Source of the DNA: Pseudomonadota bacterium
GTDB lineage: Bacteria > Pseudomonadota > Alphaproteobacteria > UBA8366 > GCA-2717185
Direction of reading: 5' to 3'
NCBI GenBank assembly: GCA_027619655.1
Contig: JAQCHR010000216.1
Span: 1 to 6,649 of the forward strand
DNA length: 6,649 bases
In this document: in pieces, positions 6,584 to 6,649 of the stretch
Numbering within the stretch: the stretch's first letter is position 1
Layout: each line of letters begins with the position of its first letter
Translations under genes and position numbers: made by a program
The notes under the pieces: generated by a model
The model's database searches: none
What the model was told of the DNA's origin: nothing
What the model saw: only the letters and a program-made list of their open reading frames with translations

Positions 6584-6649
6584 GTGGAACGAATCTAACG
6601 CTTGGTGCCCACGTTTAACGGCGGCGATAATTTTGTCTTGATCGGCGGT
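6584..6649 (-). mobile_element. End of an IS630-family insertion sequence (partial)
   Basis: From GTGGAACGAATC at 6584 onward the sequence no longer codes for DUF2254 and instead encodes a transposase C-terminus on the minus strand. The element continues off the right edge. Its terminal inverted repeat would start at 6584, just inside the TA, but it overlaps the transposase coding end, and the other end is not available for comparison. Confidence 0.7.

Larger units (their letters stand above)
6581..6649 (-). pseudogene. IS630-family transposase, C-terminal fragment (cut by window edge)
   Basis: The minus-strand frame from 6649 down to the TAG stop at 6583-6581 encodes 22 residues: TADQDK, then IIAAVKRGHQALDSFH at the C-terminus. 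The pattern 'KIIAAVxRGHQ(x)LxSIH' is a recognisable end of IS630-family DDE transposases. The catalytic D, D and E/D residues would lie to the right, outside the window, so whether the gene is intact cannot be judged. The stop codon uses the target TA plus one host base (6581), so the IS itself seems not to carry the complete stop. The transposase points inward, opposite to all host genes here. Confidence 0.72.

Noticed and set aside
6584..6618. The last 11 residues of the 117-codon frame as a natural C-terminus of the DUF2254 protein.
   Set aside because: They are encoded by the IS630 end, do not match the family, and the opposite strand reads as a transposase C-terminus.

Overview
The window comes from a GC-rich bacterium, most likely an alphaproteobacterium (Rhodospirillales-like). 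I infer this from codon use, the mix of GTG and ATG starts, and the resemblance of several proteins to families common in that class. No taxonomic marker is present, so the assignment is tentative. All seven host genes lie on the + strand, and both edges are the 3' ends of insertion-sequence transposases.

Left edge (1 to about 161): the last 22 codons of an IS5-family transposase, followed by AT-richer IS end sequence whose exact terminus I cannot fix. Then come a GTG-started hotdog-fold acyl-CoA thioesterase (228-722), an HSL-type alpha/beta hydrolase (810-1700) and, overlapping it by 4 bases, a long-form SAICAR synthase PurC (1697-2686). The 2687-2793 gap holds a structured inverted repeat that contains a perfect TTGACA box, a candidate promoter/operator for the next gene.

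The second block is an FAD-dependent GMC oxidoreductase resembling choline dehydrogenase (2794-4389), a family-3 solute-binding protein with no signal peptide (4453-5181), a GH43-like five-bladed beta-propeller protein, also leaderless (5259-6227), and a DUF2254 membrane protein gene (6265-6583). The last is cut after about 106 codons by an IS630-family element inserted at a TA dinucleotide; that element's transposase runs inward on the - strand from the right edge.

The thioesterase, esterase-like hydrolase and GMC dehydrogenase suggest small-molecule (acyl-ester/alcohol) catabolism. PurC is a housekeeping purine enzyme out of its usual context. The pair of apparently cytosolic proteins, one with a ligand-binding fold and one with a glycosidase-like fold, is the least explained part. 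I see no CRISPR array, RNA gene or clearly undescribed defence system. The points of most interest are the leaderless binding protein and its neighbours, and the two IS junctions.
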